A DNA stretch of 64,000 bases from an uncultured Lacinutrix sp. (GTDB taxonomy: Bacteria > Bacteroidota > Bacteroidia > Flavobacteriales > Flavobacteriaceae). The notes below the pieces were generated by a model, which ran no database searches, was not told the origin of the DNA, and worked only from the letters and a program-made list of their open reading frames with translations. The DNA lies in the NCBI RefSeq assembly GCF_947500325.1, contig NZ_CANMRQ010000002.1:248001-312000 (forward strand), read 5' to 3'. This document shows, in pieces, positions 63,821-64,000 of this stretch; within the stretch, counting starts at the first letter, position 1; each line of letters opens with the position of its first letter. The position numbers and the translations under genes are program-made.

Positions 63821-64000
63821 AAATAAACTCTAACAAAAGGCGCCCAAGCATTTGCATAAATACTTCTGTTATCATCAAAAAGTACATCATATCTTACGCC
63901 TAAAGTAATATTCCGTGTTCTATAGCCAGCACCAATAAAAAGCGCTGGAGACCAATAGCTATCATCAAGCAGTAAAGGGCTGTCAAAATTTCTACTAACA
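63817..64000 (-). CDS. Outer-membrane beta-barrel protein, C-terminal fragment (5' part outside window)
   Basis: Reading the minus strand gives an open frame of 60 codons plus stop, entering from the window edge. Alternating hydrophobic strands (SYWSPALFIGAGYRTRNITL, GVRYDVLFDD, WAPFVRVYF) and the terminal Phe fit the last strands of an outer-membrane barrel. Family cannot be named from this fragment. Confidence 0.7.
   Translation of the reverse strand, partial: VSRNFDSPLLLDDSYWSPALFIGAGYRTRNITLGVRYDVLFDDNRSIYANAWAPFVRVYF

Overview
The window is AT-rich chromosomal DNA from a member of the Bacteroidota, almost certainly the family Flavobacteriaceae. Evidence: two secreted metallopeptidases with C-terminal type IX secretion (T9SS) sorting domains, a SusC/SusD pair, a TonB-dependent receptor with a carboxypeptidase-regulatory-like N-terminus, promoters of the flavobacterial type (TTG, about 19 bp, TAnnTTTG), and little Shine-Dalgarno signal. 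No rRNA, CRISPR array, prophage or transposase was seen. One tRNA gene (Leu, anticodon CAA) is present.

Layout. 1-9.1 kb: housekeeping genes (serS partial, ribF with an HTTM membrane protein, pth, rplY, prs) around a large T9SS-exported metalloprotease. 9.2-14.6 kb: tRNA-Leu, then an accessory block with an orphan RiPP-type precursor peptide, a TPR-CHAT caspase-like protein, a small lipoprotein, and divergently an ECF sigma factor with a membrane-anchored TPR protein in the anti-sigma position. 14.7-22.6 kb: HupE-like protein, dCMP deaminase, S41 protease, a MarC cluster, a DUF3109 protein and a LytS/LytTR-type two-component pair whose upstream region carries three copies of a 15-bp motif. 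23.2-26.9 kb: class Ia ribonucleotide reductase (nrdB, nrdA). 27-32 kb: small membrane proteins, a CPBP protease, an OmpA-type lipoprotein, chrA and a 255-bp structured element with 18-bp perfect terminal inverted repeats.

32.2-42.1 kb looks like a phosphate-responsive island: a PiT-PhoU-like transporter, a phosphate-selective-porin-family protein, a YwqK-like protein, a TonB receptor with a partner lipoprotein, and dgt. Three minus-strand promoters here carry 7-bp repeats (AATGTTA on the plus strand) with exact 11-bp periodicity at the same distances (15, 26, 37 bp) from the -7 box. That is the geometry of a PhoB-type Pho box with a different sequence. Two more copies of the motif lie upstream of the YwqK-like gene and dgt, and an orphan minus-strand terminator in the same region suggests a small RNA. 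42-64 kb: dxs, a fungalysin-type T9SS protease, tadA, a CLC protein lacking the gating glutamate, aspS, an orphan SusCD pair, a TetR-TolC-adaptor-RND efflux operon with a clear palindromic operator, a polyprenyl synthetase, and an outer-membrane protein cut by the window edge.

All function calls rest on reading motifs in the translations. No database search was run.
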